Assembly (NCBI GenBank): GCA_900544395.1
Contig: UQVC01000001.1
Location: 1-64,000, forward strand
DNA length: 64,000 nucleotides
Source: an uncultured Ruminococcus sp.
GTDB taxonomy: Bacteria > Bacillota > Clostridia > Lachnospirales > Lachnospiraceae
Direction: 5' to 3'
Shown: piece after piece, positions 27,092-36,582 of the stretch
Numbering within the stretch: position 1 is the stretch's first letter
Layout of the letters: each line of letters begins with the position of its first letter
Notes under the pieces: generated by a model
Seen by the model: the letters and a program-made list of their open reading frames with translations, nothing else
Told to the model about the DNA's origin: nothing
Databases searched by the model: none
Translations under genes and position numbers: made by a program

Positions 27092-28120
27092 TTAATCTTC
27101 TTTTTTCTCTTCCGGTGCGGACTGGATCGACTCGCGGATCTTCTCATTGATCTGCTGCTTTTTAAAGGTCACACACTGGATGATGGAATTACACACTTCT
27201 TTTGAAGTAGAACTTCCATGGGTCTTGACAACCAGACCATTAAGCCCCAGAAGGGGAGCTCCGCCATATTCACTGGCATCAAAATCTTTTAATGTAGCTT
27301 TCAGTGCCGGCTTCACCAGAAGCGCACCAATCTTACTTCGCAGAGAGGTCATCATACCGGCTTTGATCTTCTTCGTCAACGCTCCGCCTGTTCCTTCATA
27401 GAGCTTTAAGATCACATTTCCCACAAAGGCTTCTGACACAATGACATCCGCTGCCCCATAGGGGATATCTCTTGCTTCTACACTTCCGATAAAATTGATA
27501 TCTCTGCAGTTCTTTAACAGTGGAAATGTCTCTTTTACAAGTGCGTTTCCCTTCTCTTCTTCTGCACCGATATTCACAATACCAACAGTCGGGTTCTTCT
27601 TTCCTACCACATGTTCCATATAAATGGATCCCATCTTTGCAAACTGAAGCAGATGGGACGGTCTTGCATCCACATTCGCTCCACAGTCGATCAGCAGGGA
27701 AACTCCTTTCATCGTCGGAATCAACGGTGCAAGAGGAGGTCTTTCCACGCCTTTGATCCGTCCTACGATCACTTGTCCTCCCACAAGGATCGCTCCGGAA
27801 CTTCCGGCAGATACAAACGCATCAGCCTCTCCCTTTTTCACCAGATTCATGGCAACTACGATCGAAGAATCTTTTTTCCTTCTGATCGCCATTACCGGCG
27901 GTTCCGCCGTCTCGATCACTTCCGATGCCGGAACGATCTCTATCTGGTCTTTGGGATACGTATATTCTGATAATTCTTTTTTCAGCAGTTCTTCCTGTCC
28001 TGTAAGCAGGATCTTAATATCATCTCTTTGATTGACAGCTTCAATCGCACCTTTCACCATCTCTGTCGGAGCATGATCTCCGCCCATGGCATCCAGCGCA
28101 ACTCTTGTAATATCAGACAT
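27092..28120 (-). CDS. plsX: Phosphate acyltransferase PlsX
   Basis: 342 residues. It converts acyl-ACP and phosphate to acyl-phosphate, the donor used by PlsY. The family start ITRVALDAMGGDHAP, the central ASEVIETAEPPVMAIRRKKDSS and the C-terminal SEYGGAPLLGLNG are all present. The ATG at 28120 follows AGGAGGAAGAG; an upstream in-frame extension has no family match. A hairpin terminator between rpmF and plsX suggests partly independent expression. Confidence 0.96.
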   Translation of the reverse strand: MSDITRVALDAMGGDHAPTEMVKGAIEAVNQRDDIKILLTGQEELLKKELSEYTYPKDQIEIVPASEVIETAEPPVMAIRRKKDSSIVVAMNLVKKGEADAFVSAGSSGAILVGGQVIVGRIKGVERPPLAPLIPTMKGVSLLIDCGANVDARPSHLLQFAKMGSIYMEHVVGKKNPTVGIVNIGAEEEKGNALVKETFPLLKNCRDINFIGSVEARDIPYGAADVIVSEAFVGNVILKLYEGTGGALTKKIKAGMMTSLRSKIGALLVKPALKATLKDFDASEYGGAPLLGLNGLVVKTHGSSTSKEVCNSIIQCVTFKKQQINEKIRESIQSAPEEKKED

Positions 28121-28201
28121 GTCTCTTCCTCCTAACGCTACTGCATACATTCTACTAAACATCATCTCAAAAATCAATATCAAACACCGATTTTTGAATA
28201 T

Positions 28202-28230
28202 GAAAAATGAGGACTTTTTACAAAGTCCCC
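28202..28230 (-). terminator. Terminator after rpmF
   Basis: On the minus strand GGACTTT-GTAA-AAAGTCC (28211-28228), followed by TCATTTTTC. It separates the DUF177-rpmF transcript from plsX-acpP. Confidence 0.75.
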
Positions 28231-28251
28231 ATCTCTTAATATCATTTTCAA

Positions 28252-28431
28252 TTAGTCAACTGAAACGATTTCACGTTTGTTGTATGCTCCACATGCTTTG
28301 CATACTCTGTGAGGCATCATAAGCTCGCCACATTTGCTGCATTTCACCAGGTTTGGAGCACTCATCTTCCAGTTAGCTCTTCTCTTATCTCTTCTTGCTT
28401 TAGAAGATTTGTTCTTTGGACAGATAGACAT
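28252..28431 (-). CDS. rpmF: 50S ribosomal protein L32 (zinc form)
   Basis: 59 residues. It begins MSICPKNKSSKARRDKRR and carries a zinc ribbon CSKCG (Cys31, Cys34) and CKACG (Cys44, Cys47), so this is the zinc-binding C+ form of L32. The ATG at 28431 follows AAGGAGGTG, which overlaps the stop region of the DUF177 gene, the standard DUF177-rpmF pair. Confidence 0.97.
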   Translation of the reverse strand: MSICPKNKSSKARRDKRRANWKMSAPNLVKCSKCGELMMPHRVCKACGAYNKREIVSVD

Positions 28432-28434
28432 AGG

Positions 28435-28962
28435 TTACACCTCCTTAAAATTCTTAAACAAATCACGGACAACTGACATTCTTGGGTCAAGAGCTGTATC
28501 TTCACAGTTACAGGTACCCATATTTAGGTTCTGACCACAAACGTTGCAAATGCCCTTACAGCTCTCGCTGCATAGAACTTTCGTCGGCCATCCTATCAAT
28601 ATCTCATTATAGAGCATTTTGTCCACGTCAAGATGATATCCGTTTATGAAAGTTGATTCATCCAATTCTTCTCCCAGATCAGCATCCGAAACACTGAGAT
28701 CCACATGTCTTGTAAACTCCAGATCAAACTCCTGCTCTACATCTTCCAGGCATCTGTCACACGGAATCAGAACCGAAATCCTGGTATCCACATGAATGAG
28801 AAGTTCTCTGCCCTTCACATGCTCTGCAACAACATGAACCGGCGTTTTTTTTACAATCGGAAAAGAGCCTCCTTTTGACCGGAAAACATCCATTTCCAAT
28901 TCTGCCATCTGATCTACTGTCTTATGCTGCTCTGACAAAACGTCTGATAGGTTAATTAACAT
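28435..28962 (-). CDS. DUF177 / YceD family protein
   Basis: 175 residues with the YceD-family zinc-like cluster CSESCKGICNVCGQNLN near residues 138-154 and an upstream PCDRCLE near residue 90. Family members are linked to 23S rRNA or ribosome maturation and are nearly always next to rpmF, as here. TAGGAGTAA precedes the ATG. A strong promoter lies at 28991-29018. Confidence 0.93.
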   Translation of the reverse strand: MLINLSDVLSEQHKTVDQMAELEMDVFRSKGGSFPIVKKTPVHVVAEHVKGRELLIHVDTRISVLIPCDRCLEDVEQEFDLEFTRHVDLSVSDADLGEELDESTFINGYHLDVDKMLYNEILIGWPTKVLCSESCKGICNVCGQNLNMGTCNCEDTALDPRMSVVRDLFKNFKEV

Positions 28963-28990
28963 AATTATTACTCCTATTCATACCTCAACT

Positions 28991-29018
28991 ATTATAGCAT
29001 GTTCATTCTATTTGTCAA
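28991..29018 (-). promoter_or_regulatory. Sigma-A promoter of DUF177-rpmF
   Basis: TTGACA (29013-29018), 16-base spacer, TATAAT (28991-28996) on the minus strand; both hexamers perfect. Confidence 0.85.
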
Positions 29019-29070
29019 CAGAATTTTTCATATTTTACTCATCATAACAGAACTGCTGCCTTTTTCACTG

Positions 29071-29100
29071 AAAAGGGCTGTCCGCTTTTGCGGGCAACCC
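29071..29100 (-). terminator. Terminator of pta-ackA
   Basis: On the minus strand GGGTTGCCCGC-AAAA-GCGGACAGCCC (29075-29100; one G.T pair, one mismatch), followed by TTTT. Confidence 0.8.
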
Positions 29101-29124
29101 TGCTGTATTTTCATTTCAGAAAAC

Positions 29125-30324
29125 TTATTTGCGTACTAAAGCCAATGTCTCACGAGCAATCGCAAGTTCCTCATTTGTAGGAATTACAAATACTTTTACC
29201 TTAGATCCCGGCTGAGAAAGTTCTGCTTCTTTTCCTCTCAGGCCAGTATTCAGTTCGTCATTGAACTCAATTCCCAGATATCCCAGGTAACTGCATGTCT
29301 GTCTTCTTACGATGTCATCGTTCTCACCGATTCCGGCTGTAAATACGATATCGTCTACACCATTCATAGCTGCCACATATGCACCGATGTATTTTGCCAC
29401 TCTGTATGAGAATACTTCCATTGCAACCTGTGCTTTTTTATCTCCTGCAAGAGATGCATCTGTCAGGTCACGGAAATCACTGGAAAGTCCGCCGGAAAGT
29501 CCGTATACTCCAGAATCTTTGTTTAAGATCTTCATCACACCGTCAACATCCAGGTCCAGTTTGTGTGCTAAAAATTCCATGATCGCCGGATCGATATCTC
29601 CACAGCGTGTTCCCATTACAAGACCTTCCAATGGAGTCAGTCCCATAGATGTATCTACAGATTTTCCGTTCATCACTGCTGTCACACTGGAACCATTTCC
29701 AAGGTGGCATACGATCGTCTTTGTCTCTTCGTATGGTTTTCCTAACAGTTCTGCTGCTCTCTTGGATACGAAGCTGTGGCTTGTTCCGTGGAAACCATAA
29801 CGTCTTACTTTATATTTCTCATAATACTCATATGGAAGTCCATACATATATGCTTTTGGCGGCATGGTCTGATGGAATGCAGTATCAAATACAGCTACCA
29901 TCGGTGTGTTCGGCATCAGTTTTTCACATGCTTCCACTCCGATCAGGTTTGCCGGGTTATGAAGCGGCGCAAGGTCATTGCACTCTTCCACTGCTTTTTT
30001 CACTTCTTCTGTGATCACGACAGAAGATGCAAATTTCTCTCCTCCGTGTACCATACGGTGTCCAACTGCTCCGATCTCATCCAGACTTTTTACAACACCT
30101 GTCTCTGGATTTGTCAGGGCCTCGATCACAAACTGGATCGCCTCTGTATGTGTTGGCATTGCCTTTTCAGATTTCTCTTTTTCTCCGCCTTCCGGCTGAT
30201 AAGTCAGACGTCCGTCAATCCCGATCCTCTCACAAATACCTTTCGCCAGAACTTCTTCGGATTCTGCATTGATCAGCTGGAATTTTAAAGAAGAACTTCC
30301 GCAGTTGATTACTAATACGTTCAT
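29125..30324 (-). CDS. ackA: Acetate kinase
   Basis: 399 residues, the usual length. It makes ATP and acetate from acetyl phosphate. Seen are the N-terminal ASKHA motif VINCGSSSLKFQL, the catalytic MVHGGEKF near residue 89, VFDTAFHQTMP near 144, and RRYGFHGTSHSFV near 172. CAGGAGGAAA precedes the ATG. It follows pta by 63 bases; together they form the acetate branch of mixed-acid fermentation. Confidence 0.98.
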   Translation of the reverse strand: MNVLVINCGSSSLKFQLINAESEEVLAKGICERIGIDGRLTYQPEGGEKEKSEKAMPTHTEAIQFVIEALTNPETGVVKSLDEIGAVGHRMVHGGEKFASSVVITEEVKKAVEECNDLAPLHNPANLIGVEACEKLMPNTPMVAVFDTAFHQTMPPKAYMYGLPYEYYEKYKVRRYGFHGTSHSFVSKRAAELLGKPYEETKTIVCHLGNGSSVTAVMNGKSVDTSMGLTPLEGLVMGTRCGDIDPAIMEFLAHKLDLDVDGVMKILNKDSGVYGLSGGLSSDFRDLTDASLAGDKKAQVAMEVFSYRVAKYIGAYVAAMNGVDDIVFTAGIGENDDIVRRQTCSYLGYLGIEFNDELNTGLRGKEAELSQPGSKVKVFVIPTNEELAIARETLALVRK

Positions 30325-30387
30325 TTTTTTCCTCCTGAAAACTTAATTATTCTTTTCTTTATCCCCAATTTTGAGGTCTTTAAACAA

Positions 30388-31383
30388 TTATTGTGCCTGA
30401 GCCTGCACTGCTGTGATTGCCACAACGCCTTCGATATCTTCTGCACTGCATCCGCGGGAGAGATCGTTTACCGGCGCTGCGATTCCCTGGGTCAGAGGAC
30501 CATAAGCTTCTGCTTTTGCAAGTCTTTGTACCAGTTTGTATCCGATATTCCCTGCGTCCAGATCCGGGAAGATCAGAACGTTAGCATGTCCTGCAACCGG
30601 ACTTCCTGGCGCTTTGGACTCTCCTACAGAAGGAACGATCGCTGCATCCAGCTGCAGTTCTCCGTCCAGCTTTAATTCCGGAGCCATCTCTTTTGCAATT
30701 TTGGTTGCCTCTACTACTTTGTCAACATCTGCATGTTTTGCACTTCCTTTTGTGGAGTGTGAAAGCATTGCCACAACCGGCTCTTTTCCAGTCAGTGTCT
30801 TGAAAGACTCTGCGGAAGAAAGTGCAATATTTGCCAGTTTTTCCGGATCCGGATTCTGCTCCAGACCAGAATCTCCGAAGATAAAGGTTCCGTCTGCCCC
30901 CATATCGCAGTCCGGCACTACCATTACGAAGAATGCGGATACCAGTTTTGTTCCTGGTTTTGTCTTTAAGATCTGCAGACATGGACGAAGTGTGTCAGCA
31001 GTAGAATGACAAGCTCCGGATACCATACCGTCTGCATCTCCCATTTTCACCATCATTACCCCATAATACAGATAGTTTGTCAAAAGAAGCTCTCTTGCCT
31101 GCTCTTCTGTCATTCCCTTTTTCTGTCTGAGTTCTACCAATTTTGCAATATAGCTTTCTGTCTTGTCGCTTGTTGCAGGATCTACGATCACTGCTCCTGT
31201 CAGATCAAAACCTGCTCCATTTTTCTCAATCTCTTCTTTGCTTCCAACCAGAACCAGATCTGCAGTTCCTTCTTTTAAAACTGCTTCTGCTGCCTGATAT
31301 GTTCTTACATCTTCTGTCTCAGGAAGTACGATTGTTTTTTTGTCAGCTTTTGCTCTTGCTTTAATTTCATCGATAAATGCCAT
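30388..31383 (-). CDS. pta: Phosphate acetyltransferase
   Basis: 331 residues, single-domain Pta that converts acetyl-CoA and phosphate to acetyl phosphate. Recognised stretches are VLPETEDVRTYQAAEAVL near residue 18, GMVSGACHSTADTLRP near 118 and VLIFPDLDAGNIGYKLVQRL near 268. AAGGGG precedes the ATG. It is the first gene of pta-ackA, with a good promoter. Confidence 0.97.
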   Translation of the reverse strand: MAFIDEIKARAKADKKTIVLPETEDVRTYQAAEAVLKEGTADLVLVGSKEEIEKNGAGFDLTGAVIVDPATSDKTESYIAKLVELRQKKGMTEEQARELLLTNYLYYGVMMVKMGDADGMVSGACHSTADTLRPCLQILKTKPGTKLVSAFFVMVVPDCDMGADGTFIFGDSGLEQNPDPEKLANIALSSAESFKTLTGKEPVVAMLSHSTKGSAKHADVDKVVEATKIAKEMAPELKLDGELQLDAAIVPSVGESKAPGSPVAGHANVLIFPDLDAGNIGYKLVQRLAKAEAYGPLTQGIAAPVNDLSRGCSAEDIEGVVAITAVQAQAQ

Positions 31384-31418
31384 TGTTTAAAGCCCCTTTC
31401 ATTTGTTTCACTTGTTTT

Positions 31419-31447
31419 ATTATACCGCAAATAAATTTTGTATACAA
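31419..31447 (-). promoter_or_regulatory. Sigma-A promoter of pta-ackA
   Basis: TTGTAT (31442-31447), 17-base spacer, TATAAT (31419-31424) on the minus strand. The rest of 31448-31577 is AT-rich with no gene seen. Confidence 0.75.
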
Positions 31448-31577
31448 GTAGCTCTTATGTGCATTTTTAAATACAATCGTTCTTTTTCTCCCTCTGTTTT
31501 CGGTCATATTGTCAAATATTTAACAGCTTTTCTTTCGTTTTTATATTTACCCGAGCGAAGTAGTTACATATTTCCAA

Positions 31578-31619
31578 GAAAAAACAGAGCTTTTTAGAAT
31601 TTACTCCAAAAAGCTCTGT
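31578..31619 (-). terminator. Terminator of mgtE
   Basis: Perfect 12-bp stem ACAGAGCTTTTT / AAAAAGCTCTGT (31584-31595 with 31608-31619), followed on the minus strand by a T-run. Confidence 0.9.
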
Positions 31620-31649
31620 CCAACATCGTCTTTTTTCTGTCAATATCTC

Positions 31650-33005
31650 TCAAATATGGAAAAATGCGGTTACGATCCGGAAATACACCAGGATCGTACA
31701 GGTATCCAGAATCGTGGTGATCAAAGGAGCTGCCATGATCGCAGGATCCAGTCCGATCTTTTTCGCCACAAGGGGCAGCACACATCCGATGGTCTTCGCC
31801 ATGACAACAACCGCCACCATCGTAATTCCAATGGCAACTGCCAGCATCACATCCCGATCATACATGATATAGATCCGCAGTCCGTTTACCATCGCCAGGA
31901 TCAGGCTGACCACCAGCGCGATCCTCACCTCTTTAAAGATCACCCGGAAAATATCTTTGAACTCGATTTCTCCTACTGCGATCCCGCGAATCACAAGTGT
32001 AGAGCTCTGCGAACCGCAGTTTCCTCCGGTTCCCATCAGCATCGGGATAAATGTGATCAGCACCGGCATCACCGCCATTGCACTTTCATAACGTCCCAGA
32101 ATCTCTCCGGTCACCGTAGCAGAAAGCATCAGAAGCATCAGCCAGAGGCTTCGATTCTTGGCATGTCGAAATACCGAAGTTCCAAAATAAGAACCTTCAC
32201 TCGGACTGACTCCGGCCATGATACTGATATCCTCTGTGGCCTCATCCTGCAGGACAAACATCGCATCGTCTACGGTAACGATCCCAACCATACACATCTC
32301 ATGGTCGATGATCGGAATGGCGATCAGTCCATATTTTCGGATCGTCTCTGCCACTTCCTCCTGATCGTCCAGCGTCTTTGCATAGATAACATTTTCATCC
32401 ATGATCTCTTCGATCCTGCGGGACTCTCCGGATGTCAGGATATCCTTGACATCCACCACACCGATCAGTTTTTTCTTTTCTGTGACATAACATGTATAAA
32501 TGGTTTCTTTATTGATGCCGACCTGACGGATCTTCAAAATAGCATCTGCAACTGTCATCTCTTTATTCAGACTGATGTAATCAATATTCATAATACTTCC
32601 CGCACTGTCCTCGGGATATTTCAGCAGCGCATTGATCTTCTGGCGTGTCTCTTCATCTGTCGCCATCAAAAGTCTGTCTACTACATTAGCCGGCATCTCT
32701 TCCAGAACGTCCACCGTATCATCCACATACATCTCTTCCATGACCTCTTCCAGCTCAGAGTCTGTCAGGGCATTGATCAGCACTTCACGGGTGTCACTGG
32801 TCATATCTGTAAACACTTCTGCCGCCTCTTCTTTTGCGAGCAGCCGGAAAACCAGCGTCATCTGCCGCTTGTCTATTTTTCCATACTCCAGTCCGTCTTC
32901 CAGCATCTCCACAATATCTACGGGGTGCATGCTTTCCAGTTCATCTTTTAGTTCTTTAAATTCCCGCTTTTCCAGCATCGATAACAATACATCGTATTCC
33001 ATCAT
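31650..33005 (-). CDS. mgtE: Magnesium transporter MgtE
   Basis: 451 residues. An N-terminal MgtE-N helical domain (about 1-130), two CBS domains (about 135-255, with TCYVTEKKKLIGVV and IPIIDHEMCMVGIVT), and a C-terminal membrane region (about 280-450) with MGTGGNCGSQSSTLVIRG, the conserved pore motif. It is a Mg2+-gated channel in the plasma membrane. The ATG at 33005 follows AGAGGTGG; an in-frame GTG at 33014 is too close to that site. There is no room for an M-box riboswitch upstream. Confidence 0.96.
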   Translation of the reverse strand: MMEYDVLLSMLEKREFKELKDELESMHPVDIVEMLEDGLEYGKIDKRQMTLVFRLLAKEEAAEVFTDMTSDTREVLINALTDSELEEVMEEMYVDDTVDVLEEMPANVVDRLLMATDEETRQKINALLKYPEDSAGSIMNIDYISLNKEMTVADAILKIRQVGINKETIYTCYVTEKKKLIGVVDVKDILTSGESRRIEEIMDENVIYAKTLDDQEEVAETIRKYGLIAIPIIDHEMCMVGIVTVDDAMFVLQDEATEDISIMAGVSPSEGSYFGTSVFRHAKNRSLWLMLLMLSATVTGEILGRYESAMAVMPVLITFIPMLMGTGGNCGSQSSTLVIRGIAVGEIEFKDIFRVIFKEVRIALVVSLILAMVNGLRIYIMYDRDVMLAVAIGITMVAVVVMAKTIGCVLPLVAKKIGLDPAIMAAPLITTILDTCTILVYFRIVTAFFHI

Positions 33006-33024
33006 CACATCCACCTCTTTTGAT

Positions 33025-33053
33025 TTGTTCTTGCCGTCCTTTTATAGTATAAT
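33025..33053 (+). promoter_or_regulatory. Sigma-A promoter of tmcAL
   Basis: TTGTTC (33025-33030), 17-base spacer, TATAAT (33048-33053), 32 bases before the ATG. Confidence 0.6.
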
Positions 33054-33084
33054 AGGTAACAAAATGATATACAAGGAGATTTTT

Positions 33085-34371
33085 ATGAAAATTGTCGGTT
33101 TGATCACAGAATATAACCCATTTCACAACGGACATCAGTATCACATCCAGAAATCCCTGGAGATCACCGGTGCGGATGCTGCCATTGTTGTGATGAGCGG
33201 AGATTATGTCCAGCGGGGGACTCCTGCCATTATGCCAAAGCATTTGCGTGCAGAGATGGCCTTGCGATGCGGTGCTGCTGCCGTATTTGAACTGCCGGTC
33301 TGCTATGCCACGGCCACAGCGGAACTGTTCGCTCTTGGCGCAGTTTCTTTTCTGGAGCAGCTTGGGATCGTAGACTTTCTCTGTTTTGGCAGTGAGTGCA
33401 ATGACTTACGTGCGCTCCAGAAAATTGCTGAGATTCTTTTTGAAGAACCCGCCGGATATACACAGCTGCTCAAAAGACATTTAAAAAACGGAATATCCTT
33501 TCCTGCTGCCCGCCAGAAGGCACTGTCTTCTTACATGGGAATTTCTGACAGTTCTTTCCTGTTGAATGATCCGAACAACATCCTGGGGATTGAATATTTA
33601 AAAGCACTGCGGCGGGTAGGAAGCAAAATCCGGCCATTTACGATCAAACGTATGGGGGCTGACTATCATGACCAGACTTTGCGTTCCAACTACAGCTCTG
33701 CCTCTGCGATCCGCTCTCTCCTTGCATACTCCAGCTCTATGCTCCAAACAGAGCCTATTGGCAATACCTTTGAAAACACTCCTTTTTCCAGTATTTTAAA
33801 TGAACTGGAAGACCAGGTGCCCAAAAGCTGCCTGACACTTTTAAAAGATTACCACAAGGTATTATATCCGGTTTATCAGAATGATTTTTCACTTCTGATG
33901 AAATACAAGCTTTTAAACAAAACCCCGAAAAGTCTCATGCGCTACATGGATGTTTCGGAAACACTTGCAAACCGGATTCAGAAGAATTTGAATGAATTCT
34001 TTAATTACAGACAATTCTGTGAATTATTAAAAACCAAAGAACTGACACAGACACGGATCAACCGTGCATTGCTGCATATCATGCTCGGTCTGAAAAAAAA
34101 GAATGTACGGGAATATATGGAAAACGGCGGGCATTTTTATGCCAGACTGCTTGGATTCCGAAAGGATCACCAGAAACTGCTTTCTGCGATCTCAAAACAA
34201 AGTACACTCCCTTTGCTCACCCGGCTTTCCGATATAGACAGTATTCCCGAAATTGGTCAAAAAATGCTGCGGGATGATATTCTGGCTTCCAACCTCTATC
34301 AGTCCGTGATCACAGATCAATATAAGACCGCTTTTCGAAATGAATATAAACAGCCCATGCTGAAGATATAA
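33085..34371 (+). CDS. tmcAL: tRNA(Met) cytidine acetate ligase (nucleotidyltransferase family)
   Basis: 428 residues. The N-terminal adenylyltransferase motif ITEYNPFHNGHQYH has the HxGH signature; MSGDYVQRGTPA follows. TmcAL activates acetate with ATP to acetylate C34 of elongator tRNA-Met. The open frame extends 453 bases upstream, but the real start is the ATG at 33085 with ACAAGGAGA before it; the extension overlaps mgtE in antisense. A CPBP gene follows 27 bases downstream. Confidence 0.94.
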   Translation: MKIVGLITEYNPFHNGHQYHIQKSLEITGADAAIVVMSGDYVQRGTPAIMPKHLRAEMALRCGAAAVFELPVCYATATAELFALGAVSFLEQLGIVDFLCFGSECNDLRALQKIAEILFEEPAGYTQLLKRHLKNGISFPAARQKALSSYMGISDSSFLLNDPNNILGIEYLKALRRVGSKIRPFTIKRMGADYHDQTLRSNYSSASAIRSLLAYSSSMLQTEPIGNTFENTPFSSILNELEDQVPKSCLTLLKDYHKVLYPVYQNDFSLLMKYKLLNKTPKSLMRYMDVSETLANRIQKNLNEFFNYRQFCELLKTKELTQTRINRALLHIMLGLKKKNVREYMENGGHFYARLLGFRKDHQKLLSAISKQSTLPLLTRLSDIDSIPEIGQKMLRDDILASNLYQSVITDQYKTAFRNEYKQPMLKI

Positions 34372-34398
34372 GATTACACGTTCAAAGGAGATTACATT

Positions 34399-35394
34399 AT
34401 GAAACGTCCATTTACCCAATTGGAGAAAAAACAGTTACTGATTTTTGCTTTGATCGCTTTTGGAATCCCTTATCTGATGGGAATCCCTATGGCTTTTGGC
34501 TATCACCATGGGATTTCTCTGGATTTTTTTGCAAATGCCCAGATGTATTATCCGGCCGCCGGAGCGATCGCGGTCTTTCTTCTGACCAAAAAAGAGTTTC
34601 CCATTCCCCGTCGTTTTTTCTACGGCTATCTCATACTGACCGCACTGTTTGCTGTCAGCTCCATACTCAGTGTCCTGATGCCGGATGAAAACTGGCTTTC
34701 TGTCCTGAACATGCTCACCATTGCCGGCAATCTGGCTCTCTGGGTTTTATTTCTTCTGGATAAACGGGAAGTACGCTTTATCTGGGGACTGACCTGGTCC
34801 GGACCTGACAGCCGAAAGCATTTTTTGTATGTCCTTTTATTTTTTATGCTGTTTGTCGGAAATATTTTAGTTTCCTGTTTGATTGAAGGAACAGCCGCTT
34901 CTTTTCTTGGACTTTTGAATGCTCCACTGTTCTGGCTGTCCCTGGCTTCCTTGTTTGTCAGCTTTTTCCTTGTCTTCTCCGCTTTCTTCGGAGAAGAGTA
35001 TGGATGGCGCTACTTTTTACAGCCCATCCTGCAGGAGCATTTTGGAATGCGAAAAGGAGTTCTTATCCTCGGTATATTCTGGGGATTGTGGCACTTACCT
35101 CTGAATTTGTTTTACTATGCCCCTGACACAAGACTTCAGAGTATTGCCGCACAGCTTATCACCTGTATTGCACTGAGCGTATTTTTTGCGTTTGCCTATA
35201 TGAGAACAGACAACATCTGGATCCCAGTTATCCTGCATTTTATGAACAACAATATTGCAGGGTTGTTCAGCGGGGGTTCCATTTCCGGAAATGTCATCGA
35301 ATGGAAGGCTGTGTTGATCCATTTGCTGCTCTATGGCATTTTCTTCCTTCCATTCCTGGCATCTAAAGTGTTTCGAGAATCAGAAAGAGACTGA
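34399..35394 (+). CDS. CPBP family intramembrane metalloprotease-like protein
   Basis: 331 residues, about eight transmembrane segments. The CPBP (Abi/Rce1-like) motifs are seen: EEYGWRYFL near residue 198 and FWGLWHLPLN near 228, with HFMNNN near 280 as the third conserved site. Bacterial members are linked to bacteriocin self-immunity or prenyl-protein-like processing; no bacteriocin gene is adjacent. AAAGGAGATTAC precedes the ATG and tmcAL lies just upstream. Confidence 0.9.
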   Translation: MKRPFTQLEKKQLLIFALIAFGIPYLMGIPMAFGYHHGISLDFFANAQMYYPAAGAIAVFLLTKKEFPIPRRFFYGYLILTALFAVSSILSVLMPDENWLSVLNMLTIAGNLALWVLFLLDKREVRFIWGLTWSGPDSRKHFLYVLLFFMLFVGNILVSCLIEGTAASFLGLLNAPLFWLSLASLFVSFFLVFSAFFGEEYGWRYFLQPILQEHFGMRKGVLILGIFWGLWHLPLNLFYYAPDTRLQSIAAQLITCIALSVFFAFAYMRTDNIWIPVILHFMNNNIAGLFSGGSISGNVIEWKAVLIHLLLYGIFFLPFLASKVFRESERD

Positions 35395-35407
35395 TTGCAT
35401 AAAATGA

Positions 35408-35447
35408 ACATGGGAGATTACACAAAACAATTGCATATCTCCCATGT
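35408..35447. terminator. Hairpin after the CPBP gene
   Basis: Perfect 11-bp stem ACATGGGAGAT / ATCTCCCATGT with an 18-base loop, between convergent CPBP and XRE genes; the T tract is weak. Confidence 0.6.
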
Positions 35448-35500
35448 TATCGTTATATCCATGCCTATTTCAGGATTATCTATATAAACTGCCAACGATA

Positions 35501-36283
35501 TTACACACGTTCATACAGTTCTGAATATATCCCATCCATTTTTTCTGCCGCTGCTTTTATCTCTTTCTCTAATTCTGCATATATTTTAGAATCTTCCTCA
35601 TTCATTTTCTCCACATGTTTTATTTCTCCATTTTTATCAAGTGAATATTCTCGCATTTGAGGAGAAGTTCCATCTGCCTTATACTCCCCTCTTGAGATAC
35701 TTAATGTTGTAAATTCATCTGTTTTCCGTATTGTTACATTTATCTTCTGCTGCATCTCTGATAAAGCAGAAGCATTTTTTATATACGTTCCCACTACAAA
35801 TTTCTCTTTTGAATCTAATTCCTGATTCCATTTCCATCTAGCAGGTCTGTCAAATAAATAAACATCATATCTGAAATCATCTTCCTCTAAACAATAATTA
35901 TTTCCATTTTTTTCAAATCCCAGTTCATTTAAATTGCTTTCCATAGTGTTGACAATATTGTTCTGTCTGACACTTTGAATGCCAAAATATGAAACACCCA
36001 TAAGAATCATTGTTGCTATGAAGACTGTTCCTATTTTAAATATTTTTAAATGTTTTACCTTCTTATCAATTTGCTGTACTATTTCAAAATTATCTCTTAG
36101 CATAGCATCTAACGAAACTCCCGCTGCATCGCTAATCTTAACTAAAGTTTGTAAATCAGGAAAACTTTTTTCTTTTTCCCAGTTTGAAATGGTTTGCCTT
36201 GTTACATGAAAATATTGTGCGAACTCTTCTTGTGACATTTTTTTCTCTTCTCTTAATTTTAAAATTGTTTCTCCTATCCTCAT
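35501..36283 (-). CDS. XRE-family regulator with a membrane anchor and extracytoplasmic domain
   Basis: 260 residues. An XRE HTH (about 6-58; MSQEEFAQYFHVTRQTISNWE) is followed by one hydrophobic segment (about 80-100; IGTVFIATMILMGVSYFG) and a roughly 155-residue polar domain. The layout suggests a membrane-bound transcription regulator with an outside sensor domain. The gene is visibly more AT-rich than its neighbours, so it may have been acquired. GAAGGAGGATAAA precedes the ATG. Target genes are unknown. The 299-base gap upstream (36284-36582) holds only the DegV terminator. Confidence 0.85.
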   Translation of the reverse strand: MRIGETILKLREEKKMSQEEFAQYFHVTRQTISNWEKEKSFPDLQTLVKISDAAGVSLDAMLRDNFEIVQQIDKKVKHLKIFKIGTVFIATMILMGVSYFGIQSVRQNNIVNTMESNLNELGFEKNGNNYCLEEDDFRYDVYLFDRPARWKWNQELDSKEKFVVGTYIKNASALSEMQQKINVTIRKTDEFTTLSISRGEYKADGTSPQMREYSLDKNGEIKHVEKMNEEDSKIYAELEKEIKAAAEKMDGIYSELYERV

Positions 36284-36470
36284 CTGTTTATCCTCCTTCG
36301 TTTTGATAATTTTATTTTAACAGAAAGCACTATGAAGACTAGCAAATTCTACTTACAACCGCATTTTTAGGGCGCAAATTATTTTTACGTCTACCAATTT
36401 AGCTCTTATTTTGAGAACATACATACAAGAAGTGTAAATCGGTGTTGTCCTTACAATTAAATTTTCACTG

Positions 36471-36504
36471 AAAAAACAGCCTGATCCACACCGATCAGAC
36501 TGTT
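36471..36504 (-). terminator. Terminator of the polA-to-DegV unit
   Basis: On the minus strand AACAGTCTGATC-GGTGTG-GATCAGGCTGTT (one mismatch) is followed by TTTTTT; it lies about 80 bases past the DegV stop. Confidence 0.85.
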
Positions 36505-36582
36505 CCATTTTTTAACTATTCCACCTTATTTGCCAGATAATCCGACTCATCTATTGTTTTGATTATATAATACCAGCGGCAA

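Noticed and set aside
31656..32951. A 431-codon plus-strand open frame antisense to mgtE
   Set aside because: Same reason: no start signal, composition of a shadow frame (His, Ile and Gln rich), and mgtE is unmistakable on the other strand.
32632..33084. A 151-codon N-terminal extension of tmcAL
   Set aside because: It is Ser-rich shadow of mgtE; the ATG at 33085 has ACAAGGAGA and begins the conserved family N-terminus.
33006..33084. M-box magnesium riboswitch for mgtE
   Set aside because: The gap to the divergent tmcAL gene is under 80 bases, too short, and no conserved M-box elements are seen.
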